DNA from: Pleurocapsa minor GSE-CHR-MK 17-07R | GTDB taxonomy: Bacteria; Chloroflexota; Anaerolineae; Aggregatilineales; Phototrophicaceae | Reading direction: 5' to 3' | DNA length: 40,150 bases | NCBI GenBank assembly: GCA_019359125.1 | Contig: JAHHHY010000022.1 | Coordinates: 1 to 40,150, forward strand | Part shown: positions 20,113-27,977 of the stretch, one piece after another | How positions within the stretch are numbered: position 1 is the stretch's first letter | How the letters are laid out: each line of letters starts with the position of its first letter | Made by a program: the position numbers and the translations under genes | The notes under the pieces: model-generated | The model's input: the letters and a program-made list of their open reading frames with translations, nothing else | What the model was told of the DNA's origin: nothing | The model's database searches: none

Positions 20113-21424
20113 CATCGAGCCGCCCGCCAGCGGCACCTGTGCGCTGTGCGGCGGACCAGACCTGTGCGGCGGCATCGGCTATGTGCGCTATGACCTGCCG
20201 GTGGGCGACCCGAATTTCGGCAAATTGTTCCGCTGCCCCAGCTACAAGCCGGCGGCCGGCGAACGCCGCGAAACGCTGCGCCGACTGGGCAACCTGGACG
20301 TGTTTCGCGACCGCACGCTGGATAACTTCATGGCCACCAATCCGGAGGCCTCGCCCGGGCAGCAGCAAAGCCTGCAACAGGCGCTGGACGCGGTGCGCCA
20401 GTATGCCGCCCAGCCCACCGGCTGGCTGATGCTGGAAGGCCCGTATGGCAGCGGCAAAACGCACCTGGCGGCGGCCATCGGCAATGTGTGCCTGGAGCGC
20501 GAAGAAAGCGTGATGTTCATCACCGCGCCAGACCTGCTCGACCACCTGCGCCTGACCTATACAGCCAGCTCAGACACCAGCTACGACGACCTGTTCGACC
20601 GCATGAAGAACGCGCCGATGCTCATTCTGGACGACCTGGGCGCGGAAAATCCCAGCGGCTGGGCGCAGGAAAAGCTGTTCCAGCTGCTGAACTATCGCTA
20701 CAACTACCGCCTGCCCACCGTGATTACCACCAACACCGACCTGAACACGATGGACCAGCGCATCTCAAGCCGCCTGCGCGACCTGTCGGTCATCCGCCGC
20801 ATCGTGATCAATGCGCCCGATTATCGCTCGCCCGGGCACAGCAATATCGGCGCGCTGTGGGATTTTTCGCTCTACCGCGAAATGACCTTCCAGCAGTTCG
20901 ATACACGCAGCAACCTGTCGTCGGACTACCGCGAAAACCTGGAACGCGTGGCCAATGCCGCCTGGGAATATGCCGCACAGCCCTCTGGTTGGCTGTTCAT
21001 CATGGGCGACAGCGGCACCGGCAAGACGCATCTGGCGGCCAGCATCGCCAACCAGTACGCGGCGCAGGGGGGCAGCCTGATTTTCGTCACCGCGCCCGAC
21101 CTGCTCGATCACCTGCGCCTGACCTTCAGCCCAAACTCGAATGTGACGTTTGACCATCGCTTCAACGAGGTCAAGAATGCGCCGCTGCTGGTGCTGGATG
21201 ACCTGGGCACCGAGAGCGCCAGCGCGTGGGCCAAAGAGAAATTATTCCAGATCATCAACCATCGCTACCTGACGCGCATGCCCACTGTGTTCACCACGTC
21301 GAAAGACCTGGGCGACCTGGATGTGCGCCTGCGTACGCGCATTCTAGACCGGCGCATCTGCCGCGTGATGGCGATTACAGCGCCGTCGTTCCCGTCGCGC
21401 ATGAACCGCAAACCGACTGAATAG
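20033..21424 (+). CDS. Tandem-AAA+ DnaC/DnaI-like helicase-loader ATPase
   Basis: The ATG at 20033 has AAGGA seven bases upstream, so this start is well supported despite the 80-base overlap with the DnaD gene. The 463 residues begin with a cysteine-containing element (C36, C39, C45, C68), a likely zinc site. Then come two full copies of a DnaC/IstB-type AAA+ domain. Copy one has Walker A GPYGSGKT (136-143), Walker B LILDD (197-201), sensor TTNTDL and SSRLRD. Copy two has GDSGTGKT (325-332), LVLDD (386-390), TTSKDL and RTRILD. The copies share long identical stretches (TAPDLLDHLRLT, YAAQP-GWL, KEKLFQ-like), so one arose by duplication. Known DnaC and DnaI proteins have one such domain. A helicase-loading role is inferred from the operon. 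Confidence 0.87.
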   Translation: MKPLKNLMNLPGADSQAGNLPTSSNPDIEPPASGTCALCGGPDLCGGIGYVRYDLPVGDPNFGKLFRCPSYKPAAGERRETLRRLGNLDVFRDRTLDNFMATNPEASPGQQQSLQQALDAVRQYAAQPTGWLMLEGPYGSGKTHLAAAIGNVCLEREESVMFITAPDLLDHLRLTYTASSDTSYDDLFDRMKNAPMLILDDLGAENPSGWAQEKLFQLLNYRYNYRLPTVITTNTDLNTMDQRISSRLRDLSVIRRIVINAPDYRSPGHSNIGALWDFSLYREMTFQQFDTRSNLSSDYRENLERVANAAWEYAAQPSGWLFIMGDSGTGKTHLAASIANQYAAQGGSLIFVTAPDLLDHLRLTFSPNSNVTFDHRFNEVKNAPLLVLDDLGTESASAWAKEKLFQIINHRYLTRMPTVFTTSKDLGDLDVRLRTRILDRRICRVMAITAPSFPSRMNRKPTE

Positions 21425-21434
21425 CCTGATTCAT

Positions 21435-21456
21435 GCCCGACCTGTGGCTGTCGGGC
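21435..21456 (+). terminator. Hairpin after the dnaB operon
   Basis: GCCCGAC (21435-21441) pairs with GTCGGGC (21450-21456) around an eight-base loop, 11 bases after the loader stop codon. No T-run follows; probably the operon end. Confidence 0.55.
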
Positions 21457-21478
21457 CGCATTAAACGAGCCTGAATGC

Positions 21479-22375
21479 ATGACCGGATTCTTCTCTTTCA
21501 CTTCGTCCTCTGCGCCGATCACGGTGACACCGTACACCAAGCGCAGTCGTCATCTCGTGCGTGACCTCATGTCGCGCAATTACTGCACGCATGTGCATCT
21601 GGACTGGCATGACAGCGATCACTGGATGGACCTCGAAGGGTCGCAGATTCGGCTGGCGTGGCAGGGCGGCACGCTGGTGGGGCTGCTGGCGCTGTCCGAG
21701 CCGCTGAACGGTGCGTGCTGGATTCGCATGGCGGGGGTGCAGGATCACCGCGACCCGCAGGCGGTGCTGGGCGCGCTGTGGACAGACATGCGGCAGGTGC
21801 TGGCACAGGCGCAGGTGCGTCAGGTCGCCATCCTGCTGATTCGCGACTGGCCGGCGCAGTTTCTGGGCGACTATGGCTTCGTCATGCGCGAGGACATCAT
21901 CACGCTCAAGCGCAGCGACAGCACCCCGCCGCAGCTCATGCAGTTGCCAGAGGTCAGCATCCGCATCACGCGAAGCGAGGACATCAGCACACTGGCGGCC
22001 ATCGACCATCGCGCCTTTGTGCCGCCGTGGCAGATTTCGCGCGAGGATGTCCGCCAGGCAGAGCGCGTGGCCGAGCACAGCACGGTCGCCGTGGTCACGC
22101 GTGAAGGCGTGCAGCGCATCGTCGGCTATCAGATGAGCACGCTCTATTTCGACGGCTGCCATCTGGCCCGACTGGCCGTGGACCCGGACGCGCAGAATCT
22201 GGGCGTGGGCACGGCGCTGGTGGGCGAATCGCTGCGCTACTTCATGAAGCGCGGCGTGTATGTGATGACGGTCAACACCCAGGCGACCAATGCCGCCTCG
22301 CAGCATGTCTACGAGAAGCTGGGCTTCCACCGCAACGGCTATGACCTGCCGGTCTATGCCGTGAACCTGGCCTGA
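21479..22375 (+). CDS. Double GNAT-fold N-acetyltransferase
   Basis: The 298 residues seem to hold two GNAT folds. The N-terminal half (about 15-150) keeps a strand and helix pattern but has no clear acetyl-CoA loop, so it is probably degenerate. The C-terminal half (about 160-298) is a full domain, with LARLAVDPDAQNLGVGTALV, the Q/RxxGxG/A-type pyrophosphate loop, and NAASQHVYEKLGF. It resembles RimI-like enzymes. The substrate is unknown. It sits alone between a hairpin and a convergent lipoprotein gene, with only three bases to that gene's stop. Confidence 0.78.
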   Translation: MTGFFSFTSSSAPITVTPYTKRSRHLVRDLMSRNYCTHVHLDWHDSDHWMDLEGSQIRLAWQGGTLVGLLALSEPLNGACWIRMAGVQDHRDPQAVLGALWTDMRQVLAQAQVRQVAILLIRDWPAQFLGDYGFVMREDIITLKRSDSTPPQLMQLPEVSIRITRSEDISTLAAIDHRAFVPPWQISREDVRQAERVAEHSTVAVVTREGVQRIVGYQMSTLYFDGCHLARLAVDPDAQNLGVGTALVGESLRYFMKRGVYVMTVNTQATNAASQHVYEKLGFHRNGYDLPVYAVNLA

Positions 22376-22378
22376 CGA

Positions 22379-22840
22379 TCAGCTTCCCAGGCTGTTCAGC
22401 GCATTTTCAAACGCGCGGGCATCGGCCGGGACCAGGTCGGCATTGAGCTGCATCAGCACATTGTCTTTGACGAACACATACACCACGCTGCGGCGCAGTT
22501 CTGAATCTGAACGCAGGCGCTCGATATAGGCCGTCCAAGACTCCAGGCCAGACGCGCTGTTGAAAAACAGCAGCTGCCCGCCATCAGGCGCAATCTGATC
22601 GATGACAAAGGTATAGCGGTCGCTGAAAGACAGCGGGGCATCGCGCCCGACCGACATATCGCGGATCAGGCTTTGCACCGGCAGGCCCGCCGCCGCAAAC
22701 GCATCGCGCACATTCGCAATCGACCAGCGGCCAAACGGCGGCTGCGTAGGCTCCGCCTGGCCACCGCAACCGGTCAGCAGCAGCAGCATCGCCAGCCCGG
22801 CCATTGCCAGCACGTTCATCAACGGGTAACGTTTACGCAT
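22379..22840 (-). CDS. Small hypothetical lipoprotein
   Basis: The 153-residue protein has a signal sequence ending in LLTGC25, a lipobox, and AAGGAG eight bases before the ATG. The mature part of about 128 residues is a mixed alpha/beta domain, with SFSDRYTFVIDQIAPDGGQ and VVYVFVKDNVLMQLNADL as likely strands. I do not recognise a family. The FVIDQIAPDGGQLLFFNS stretch reads like a solvent-exposed binding domain. It is divergent from the KARI-like gene. Confidence 0.7.
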   Translation of the reverse strand: MRKRYPLMNVLAMAGLAMLLLLTGCGGQAEPTQPPFGRWSIANVRDAFAAAGLPVQSLIRDMSVGRDAPLSFSDRYTFVIDQIAPDGGQLLFFNSASGLESWTAYIERLRSDSELRRSVVYVFVKDNVLMQLNADLVPADARAFENALNSLGS

Positions 22841-22900
22841 GGAAACAACTCCTTACACGAACCAGTTTGTATTTTACCCAAGACTTGCACAGGTGCCCGT

Positions 22901-23905
22901 ATGACGGTGGTTTATCACGATAACGATGCCGATATGTCCCTGCTGGCCGGTAAAACGGTCAATGTGGTCGGCTATGGCAATATGGGCCGCCCGATCGCAC
23001 TGAATCTGCGCGACAGCGGACAGCGCATCATCGTCAGCGAGCCGACGACTGAAAAAGAACAGCAGGCCGCCGCTGAAGGGTTCCAGGTGATGACGGCCAG
23101 CGAGGCCGCACAGCAGAGCGATATCATCTTCCTGCTCCAGCGCGACGAAGACATGCCGCGCGTGTACCTGCAGGAGGTATCGCCGCAGCTGCGCCGCGGC
23201 CAGATGCTGGTCTTCAGCAGCGCCTATAACGTGGCCTATGGCTTCATCGAAGCGCCGCCGTTTGTCGATGTCGGGCTGATCAGCGCCAAGACGCTGGGCC
23301 CGGCTGTGCGCGAGCGGTTTATTTCCGGCGAAGGCTTCGCCAGCTTCGTCGCCGTGGCGCAGGATGCCAGCCGGCAGGCATGGCCGCAGCTGCTGGCGCT
23401 GGCCCGCGCGATGGGCGCGCTGCGCGGCGGCGCGGTCGAAATTGGCTTTGAGCACGAGACCGAGCTCGACCTGTTCGTACAGCAGGCCATCCTGCCGATC
23501 TTCCACGCCGCCGTGCTGATGGCCAGCAAGCTGCTGCTACAGCAGGGTTATGCGCCGGAAGCCGTGTTTACCGAGCTGTATCTGTCTGGCGAAACCAGCG
23601 ACTACCTGAAACATGCGGCGCAGGAAGGCATGATGCAGGCGCTCAATGCCAGCTCGAAAGTGGCGCAGTTTGGCATGCTCAGCCGCTATGAACGGTTTGC
23701 CGACTTCAAGATGGAGCGGCTGATGGAATCGGCCCTGCAGGAAATCCGCAATGGCAAGTTCGCGCAGGAATGGTCCAAAGAAGCGGCCACCGATTATATC
23801 CGCCTGAAGCAGCTGATGACCCAGCACAAGAAGCTGGATGTGTGGGAACTGGAACAGCAGACCCGCGAAATGCTGCGCCCGGACGACTTTGGCGACGACA
23901 TTTAG
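22901..23905 (+). CDS. Divergent ketol-acid reductoisomerase-like protein
   Basis: The ATG at 22901 has AGGTG seven bases upstream; the 334-residue length is that of class I KARI (IlvC). The N-terminus VYHDNDADMSLLAGKTV and the Rossmann loop GYGNMG (24-29) follow the family closely, but the KARI signature GYGSQGHA has become GYGNMGRP. Against the usual family sequence the catalytic-site histidine of AHGFN is replaced (S107 in SSAYN) and APKGPGH has become SAKTLGP, with K130 kept. In the metal site DLFGEQ has become D190-L-F-V-Q194-Q, losing one glutamate. The ECLHE ligand block is also altered. It probably binds NAD(P) but may not do the KARI reaction. Position equivalences come from reading by eye. 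Confidence 0.75.
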   Translation: MTVVYHDNDADMSLLAGKTVNVVGYGNMGRPIALNLRDSGQRIIVSEPTTEKEQQAAAEGFQVMTASEAAQQSDIIFLLQRDEDMPRVYLQEVSPQLRRGQMLVFSSAYNVAYGFIEAPPFVDVGLISAKTLGPAVRERFISGEGFASFVAVAQDASRQAWPQLLALARAMGALRGGAVEIGFEHETELDLFVQQAILPIFHAAVLMASKLLLQQGYAPEAVFTELYLSGETSDYLKHAAQEGMMQALNASSKVAQFGMLSRYERFADFKMERLMESALQEIRNGKFAQEWSKEAATDYIRLKQLMTQHKKLDVWELEQQTREMLRPDDFGDDI

Positions 23906-23949
23906 CAAACATTCACGGAAGATTTACGCCGCGTGCACCTTCCATACGC

Positions 23950-23980
23950 TTGACTATCTGTCACGTTTTGTTGATACAGT
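23950..23980 (+). promoter_or_regulatory. Promoter of the DUF427 gene
   Basis: TTGACT (23950-23955) is followed by an extended -10, TG-a-TACAGT (23972-23980), with a 19-base spacer; GATACA at 17 bases is an alternative. The ATG is at 24005. Confidence 0.55.
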
Positions 23981-24004
23981 CTGATTGAAAGGTTACTCAT
24001 TCCC

Positions 24005-24325
24005 ATGAAGTACATCGTAAAGGCACGCAGCTCTGGCGAACAGATCGCCCAGGGTGATACCGACGCAAAAACCGTCCGCGAGTTTGAGGGCAATCTGTAT
24101 TTCGCGCCTGAAGCGGTCGATATGACGCACCTGAAAGTGACCGAGCGCATTTACACCTGCCCATACAAGGGTGTGTGCTACTGGATCGACCTGGAAAACG
24201 GCGCAGAAAAAGCCACCAACGTCGGCTGGGTGTATCGCCAGCCCAAGGCCGGCTACGAATTCATCAAGGATCAGATTGGCCTGTATGCCCGCGATACTGC
24301 CGGCACGCAGATGGTCAAGGAATAG
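24005..24325 (+). CDS. DUF427 domain protein
   Basis: The 106-residue protein is almost entirely one DUF427 domain: the FEGNLYFAPEAVD strand pair, then the diagnostic YTCPYKGVCYWIDL near residues 50-63, and GWVYRQPKAGYEFIKDQIGL. The family is small, soluble, widespread and functionally uncharacterised. The cysteines in the signature could bind metal or be redox-active, but that is a guess. It has its own promoter and terminator. Confidence 0.88.
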   Translation: MKYIVKARSSGEQIAQGDTDAKTVREFEGNLYFAPEAVDMTHLKVTERIYTCPYKGVCYWIDLENGAEKATNVGWVYRQPKAGYEFIKDQIGLYARDTAGTQMVKE

Positions 24326-24340
24326 ATTCGGAAGCACGAA

Positions 24341-24388
24341 CAGGCCGGTTCTGCGCAGTCCCCCCTCTGAGCAGCCCGGCCTGTTTTT
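24341..24388 (+). terminator. Intrinsic terminator after DUF427
   Basis: CAGGCCGG (24341-24348) pairs perfectly with CCGGCCTG (24376-24383) and is followed by TTTTT (24384-24388). A smaller CTGCGCAG palindrome lies in the loop. Confidence 0.85.
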
Positions 24389-24401
24389 CTGAATACGCCC
24401 C

Positions 24402-24430
24402 TTCCAAAGTGCGCCATTCCTCCTTACACT
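24402..24430 (+). promoter_or_regulatory. Leaderless-type promoter of trmB
   Basis: TTCCAA (24402-24407), 17-base spacer, TACACT (24425-24430), then exactly seven bases to the ATG at 24438. Transcription would start at or next to the first codon, and no Shine-Dalgarno fits in between. Confidence 0.5.
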
Positions 24431-24437
24431 GTGGCGC

Positions 24438-25460
24438 ATGACTGCACAGCACACGCTTCCCCCTTTTCATACCCAGCACAGCGCGTTATCGCTGCCGTGG
24501 CCGGTCGACTGGACGCAGTTTTTCGGCAGCACGCGCCCGCTGGTGCTCGAAATTGGCTTTGGCACCGGCACGTTTCTGGAGCATCTGGCGGCGACGCACC
24601 CGGACAAGCATCTGGTCGGGCTGGAAATCTCCAATCAATGCCTGGTGAAAGCCGAGCGCATGATCGCGCGTCACCGGTATAGTCACGTGGCCGTGATACA
24701 CAGCCGCGCCGAAACCGCCCTGCACCATCTGTTCACGCCCGCGTCGCTGGACGCCGTTTACGTCAATTTTCCCGATCCATGGTTCCGCAAAGAGCACAGT
24801 CATCGCCGCCTGATGCAGCGCGATACGCTGGATGCCATCGTCAGCCGCCTGAAGCCCGGCGGTGAGTTTTTTCTGGCCACGGACATCCGCGATTATGCCG
24901 ACATGGCCGCCGACCTGCTGGCAGACACGCCCGCGCTTCAGTCGCTGAACGACGGCGCATGGTCGCCCCAGCCCACGCCCGGCCGCATCGTGACCAAATA
25001 CGAGGCGAAAGCCCACCGCGAGGGGCGTAGCTGTTATTACTTTGCCTGGCGCCGGACGGAAGTCCCTGTCCCTGAACTACCTGTAATAAAGGAATGGCCT
25101 ATGCCGCACATCGTGCTGGAAAGCCCGCTCTCGCTGGATACCATCCGCGAGGCATTCGCGCCGTTTCACGCGCATGACGGGGATATTCACGTGGGCATCA
25201 ATGAGGTCTTTCGCGGGCGCAACAGCCTGCTGTTCGAGATTCACGCGTCAGAGCCGACGATCGAGCAGCACACCGCGCTGTCGCTGTCACCGCATTCGGG
25301 AGCCGGGCCGGGGTCGTTCACCCTGCAAATGACCACGATTGGCCATCCACGCCCCACCCGCGGCATCCATCTGGCCGTGCGCGGGCTGGCCGACTGGATC
25401 CTGGCGCTATCGCCAGAGCAGAGCAAAATCAGAAACGAAAAGCTGGCTGACGGGGAGTAG
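24438..25460 (+). CDS. trmB: tRNA (guanine46-N7)-methyltransferase with C-terminal extension
   Basis: The first 210 residues or so are a complete TrmB: the SAM site LEIGFGTGTFLEHLA, LVGLEISNQC, VYVNFPDPWFRKEHSHRRLM with the family's PDPW block, FFLATDIRDYADMA, and TKYEAKAHREGRSCYYFAW at the usual C-terminus. It methylates N7 of G46 in the tRNA variable loop. Another 125 residues follow (about 216-340), rich in beta strands, with no motif I recognise. C-terminal extensions are known in TrmB of some thermophiles such as Aquifex, where they help stability. Whether this one is homologous is unknown. The promoter suggests a leaderless mRNA. Confidence 0.93.
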   Translation: MTAQHTLPPFHTQHSALSLPWPVDWTQFFGSTRPLVLEIGFGTGTFLEHLAATHPDKHLVGLEISNQCLVKAERMIARHRYSHVAVIHSRAETALHHLFTPASLDAVYVNFPDPWFRKEHSHRRLMQRDTLDAIVSRLKPGGEFFLATDIRDYADMAADLLADTPALQSLNDGAWSPQPTPGRIVTKYEAKAHREGRSCYYFAWRRTEVPVPELPVIKEWPMPHIVLESPLSLDTIREAFAPFHAHDGDIHVGINEVFRGRNSLLFEIHASEPTIEQHTALSLSPHSGAGPGSFTLQMTTIGHPRPTRGIHLAVRGLADWILALSPEQSKIRNEKLADGE

Positions 25461-25465
25461 ACGTC

Positions 25466-25505
25466 AAAAAGCGCCGAGGGCAGGCATGACCCAACCCATC
25501 GGCGC
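25466..25505 (-). terminator. Intrinsic terminator of the exoD-like gene
   Basis: Minus strand GCGCCGA (25499-25505) pairs with TCGGCGC (25471-25477), followed by TTTTT (25466-25470). Confidence 0.8.
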
Positions 25506-25525
25506 GCGGCACGTGGTCTGGACTA

Positions 25526-26230
25526 TTACGGCGTCAGCGTCTCGACAATCGCGGGGACGACCGTCGCCGTCGCTTCGGCTTCACCGCCGCCCGCCAGCTG
25601 GCCCACGGTGACCACACCGCCAATAATCAGCAGCACCACCAGGCTGAAATAAATCAGCGAGCCGATGCTGGCCAGATAGCCCAGCAGCACGAACAGGCCG
25701 TCTTTGGTCAGCATGCCCGCCGAAATCAGCACCACGGCAAGTGCCGGGAAGGTGTTCGATCCGGGGATGAACGACACCGGCAGCGAGAACAGGACCGCAG
25801 CCAGCAGCATCACGATGCCGTTCAGGCGGTTGACCGGCCCGACAGTCGTCAGCTTGCCCAGGCGCGGGCGCAGCAAACGCTCGATGCGCGTCATCACGCC
25901 CGCCCCGCGAATCAGCGCCTTGGACAACGCCGGCGTGGGGATCTCGCGCTCCAGAAAGCGGCGCGGCATCCACGGCACGCGATTCAGAATCACGCCAAAG
26001 GTGAGCAGGATGACGATCAGGCCGAAGAAATTGCTGATGAACGGCACCGGAATCGGCGTCAGAAAGGGCACCATGAACACGATGCACAGCAGCAGGATGC
26101 CCTGTTCACCGATTTCAGACATCAGGCGCTGAATGGTGGTTTTGTCTTCGGGCAGGGAATGCGCCACGTCGGTCAGGGTTTCAGACAGGGGCTTGTGGGT
26201 ATCGCGGAATTCCACGTTGGTGACAGTCAT
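25526..26230 (-). CDS. ExoD-family membrane protein
   Basis: The 234 residues carry the ExoD pattern: a soluble N-terminus, hydrophobic segments around 45-85 with PFLTPIPVPFISNFFG, the amphipathic PWMPRRFLERE stretch, then VNRLNGIVMLLAAVLFSLP and three further spans. ExoD was found through effects on exopolysaccharide production and alkali tolerance in Rhizobium, but its molecular activity is unknown. Its C-terminus extends into a short acidic tail. It is divergent from the gene at 26345 and followed by a clear terminator. Confidence 0.85.
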   Translation of the reverse strand: MTVTNVEFRDTHKPLSETLTDVAHSLPEDKTTIQRLMSEIGEQGILLLCIVFMVPFLTPIPVPFISNFFGLIVILLTFGVILNRVPWMPRRFLEREIPTPALSKALIRGAGVMTRIERLLRPRLGKLTTVGPVNRLNGIVMLLAAVLFSLPVSFIPGSNTFPALAVVLISAGMLTKDGLFVLLGYLASIGSLIYFSLVVLLIIGGVVTVGQLAGGGEAEATATVVPAIVETLTP

Positions 26231-26344
26231 AGGATTATCAGGCTCGCTTTTTTACACAGGTTACGCGGTATAGTATCTGTAGTTTGGTCGTAAATCTCAA
26301 GCATAAAGGATGCGCATGGCACATTCTGGTCAGGAATCTGCATC

Positions 26345-26779
26345 ATGAACCAGAAGCTGAACACGCTGACCCAGGCCATGTCGGTGGCCTCGGCCGTCGG
26401 CGGGATGGCGCGCAAGGCGGTCGAATATCAGTTTATCGGCCAGCCCCATACCACAGTGTACGCCCATATCGCCCATGCCAGCGTAACCATTGAGCGCAGC
26501 GCCGGGGGCAACGTGCTGATCGCGGGCACGCTGCAGCCGCCCGTCGCCTGGCGCACGACCGCCGAACAGGACGAGGCGGGCATCTATTTCGTGGCGATGC
26601 GCCGTTCCAGCCTGGGCAAAAGCCTCGTGAGCGCCAGCTTTATGCTGCGCGTGCCGGAACACATGCACCTCATCCTCAGGCTGGACACCGCCCACCTGAC
26701 GGTGAACAATATCAGCGGCACCTTTGACCTGCCCGCAGGCACATCCGGCCTGCTTCAGCTTTCTGACGGCAGCCCGTAG
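26345..26779 (+). CDS. Unknown protein, beta-rich
   Basis: The 144-residue protein has no signal peptide or membrane span. The middle alternates hydrophobic and polar residues (HTTVYAHIAHASVTIERSAG, then SFMLRVPEHMHLILRLDTA and LTVNNISGTFDLPAG). This looks like the repeated strands of DUF4097-type beta-helix domains, where GNV/NISG turns recur, but it is too short to be sure. It ends 23 bases before the MBL gene, so the two are probably co-transcribed. I cannot assign a function. Confidence 0.6.
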   Translation: MNQKLNTLTQAMSVASAVGGMARKAVEYQFIGQPHTTVYAHIAHASVTIERSAGGNVLIAGTLQPPVAWRTTAEQDEAGIYFVAMRRSSLGKSLVSASFMLRVPEHMHLILRLDTAHLTVNNISGTFDLPAGTSGLLQLSDGSP

Positions 26780-26802
26780 CCGTTCAGCCGATTGGATCTC
26801 CC

Positions 26803-27822
26803 ATGCGCAGTCTGCCAGCCATCGAACGATTCGACACCGGAGACATCCGCATCTACCGCATCCCGGTCGAGGCTTTTCCGGGCAACTTCATCGCCTATGC
26901 CTTCGTGGTGCTGGGCGCTGGCGTGCCCACGCTGGTCGATACCGGCTCCGGGCTGGGCTACAGCAATGATGACCTGCTGGACGGGCTGAACGCGCTGCAT
27001 GACAACTTCGGCGAGCCGCTGGCGCTGACTGATATCGGGCGCATTTTCGTCACGCACGGCCACATCGACCATTTCGGCGGCGTGGGCTTCGCGCAGGAGC
27101 GCACCGGCGCGAAAGTGGGCATTCACCGGCTGGACCGGCGCGTGCTGATCGCCTATGAAGAACGCGTGGCGGTGGCCACCAAAGACCTGCGCGTGTATCT
27201 GGACCGCGCCGGCGTGAAGCCCAGCCTGCGCGATACGCTGATGGCGCTGTACGGCTTCGCCAAAAAGGAATTCCGGTCTGTGCCGGTCGATTTTTCGCTC
27301 GAAGACGAAGGCGAAATCGATGCCTTCCGCTTTTATCACACGCCCGGCCACTGCCCCGGCCAGGTATGTATTCAGGTGGGCGATATCCTGCTCAGCGCAG
27401 ACCACATCCTGTCGCGCACCACGCCGCACCAATCCCCCGAAAGCATCACCAATTACACCGGCCTCGGCCATTATTTCGATGCCCTGACGCGCATGGAGCG
27501 CGTGGAGGGTGTGCGCCTGACGCTGGGCGGCCACGAAGACCCGATTCATGATCTGGCCGGGCGCATTCAGGAAATCCGCGCCAGCCACCAGCGCAAGCTG
27601 TCGCGCACGCTGGACATCATCACCGCCAGCCCGCAGCCGATGACCATCAGCGACATCTCCAAAGTGATGTATCCCGACAAGCATGCCTATGATGTGCTGC
27701 TGGCGCTGGAGGAAGTGGGCGCGCACGTGGAGTATCTGGATGAATACGGCTATCTGGCCGTCAGCAACCTGGATGAGCTGGAGCGCGAAGACAACCCGCC
27801 GCTGAAATATGCACTGGCCTAA
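26803..27822 (+). CDS. MBL-fold metallohydrolase with C-terminal winged helix
   Basis: The 339-residue protein has the dinuclear zinc motif H85-G-H87-I-D89-H90, then HTPGHCPGQ near residue 180, an ILLSADHIL aspartate near 200, and a final GGHEDP histidine near 244. From about 255 on it has a helical and winged-helix tail (TLDIITASPQPMTISDISKV), as in LACTB2-like and other RNA- or thioester-hydrolysing members. The substrate cannot be told from the sequence. The ten C-terminal residues are not conserved-looking. It is the last gene of its unit; a 155-bp regulatory gap follows. Confidence 0.85.
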   Translation: MRSLPAIERFDTGDIRIYRIPVEAFPGNFIAYAFVVLGAGVPTLVDTGSGLGYSNDDLLDGLNALHDNFGEPLALTDIGRIFVTHGHIDHFGGVGFAQERTGAKVGIHRLDRRVLIAYEERVAVATKDLRVYLDRAGVKPSLRDTLMALYGFAKKEFRSVPVDFSLEDEGEIDAFRFYHTPGHCPGQVCIQVGDILLSADHILSRTTPHQSPESITNYTGLGHYFDALTRMERVEGVRLTLGGHEDPIHDLAGRIQEIRASHQRKLSRTLDIITASPQPMTISDISKVMYPDKHAYDVLLALEEVGAHVEYLDEYGYLAVSNLDELEREDNPPLKYALA

Positions 27823-27916
27823 CCCGCCTATACTCGTGCAGATTGCATAATCATTAGCCCCCAATGTATTAACCAATATGGCAAGTTTCAACAATCATTC
27901 TTAAACTTCAGACAGA

Positions 27917-27929
27917 GGTTTGTTAAACC
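27917..27929. promoter_or_regulatory. Candidate operator upstream of sugar ABC operon
   Basis: GGTTT-GTT-AAACC is a perfect five-base inverted repeat with a three-base centre, in the AT-rich spacer 27823-27977, just upstream of a TATATT hexamer (27938-27943). It could bind a sugar-responsive repressor. No regulator gene is adjacent, and no well-spaced -35 box was found. Confidence 0.35.
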
Positions 27930-27977
27930 AAGCTGTCTATATTTAGTCTGTACAACCATATTTCTGGAGGCTCTACA

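Noticed and set aside
26251-26274. TTTACA/TATAGT promoter for the gene at 26345
   Set aside because: The spacer is only 12 bases, too short for sigma-70 recognition.
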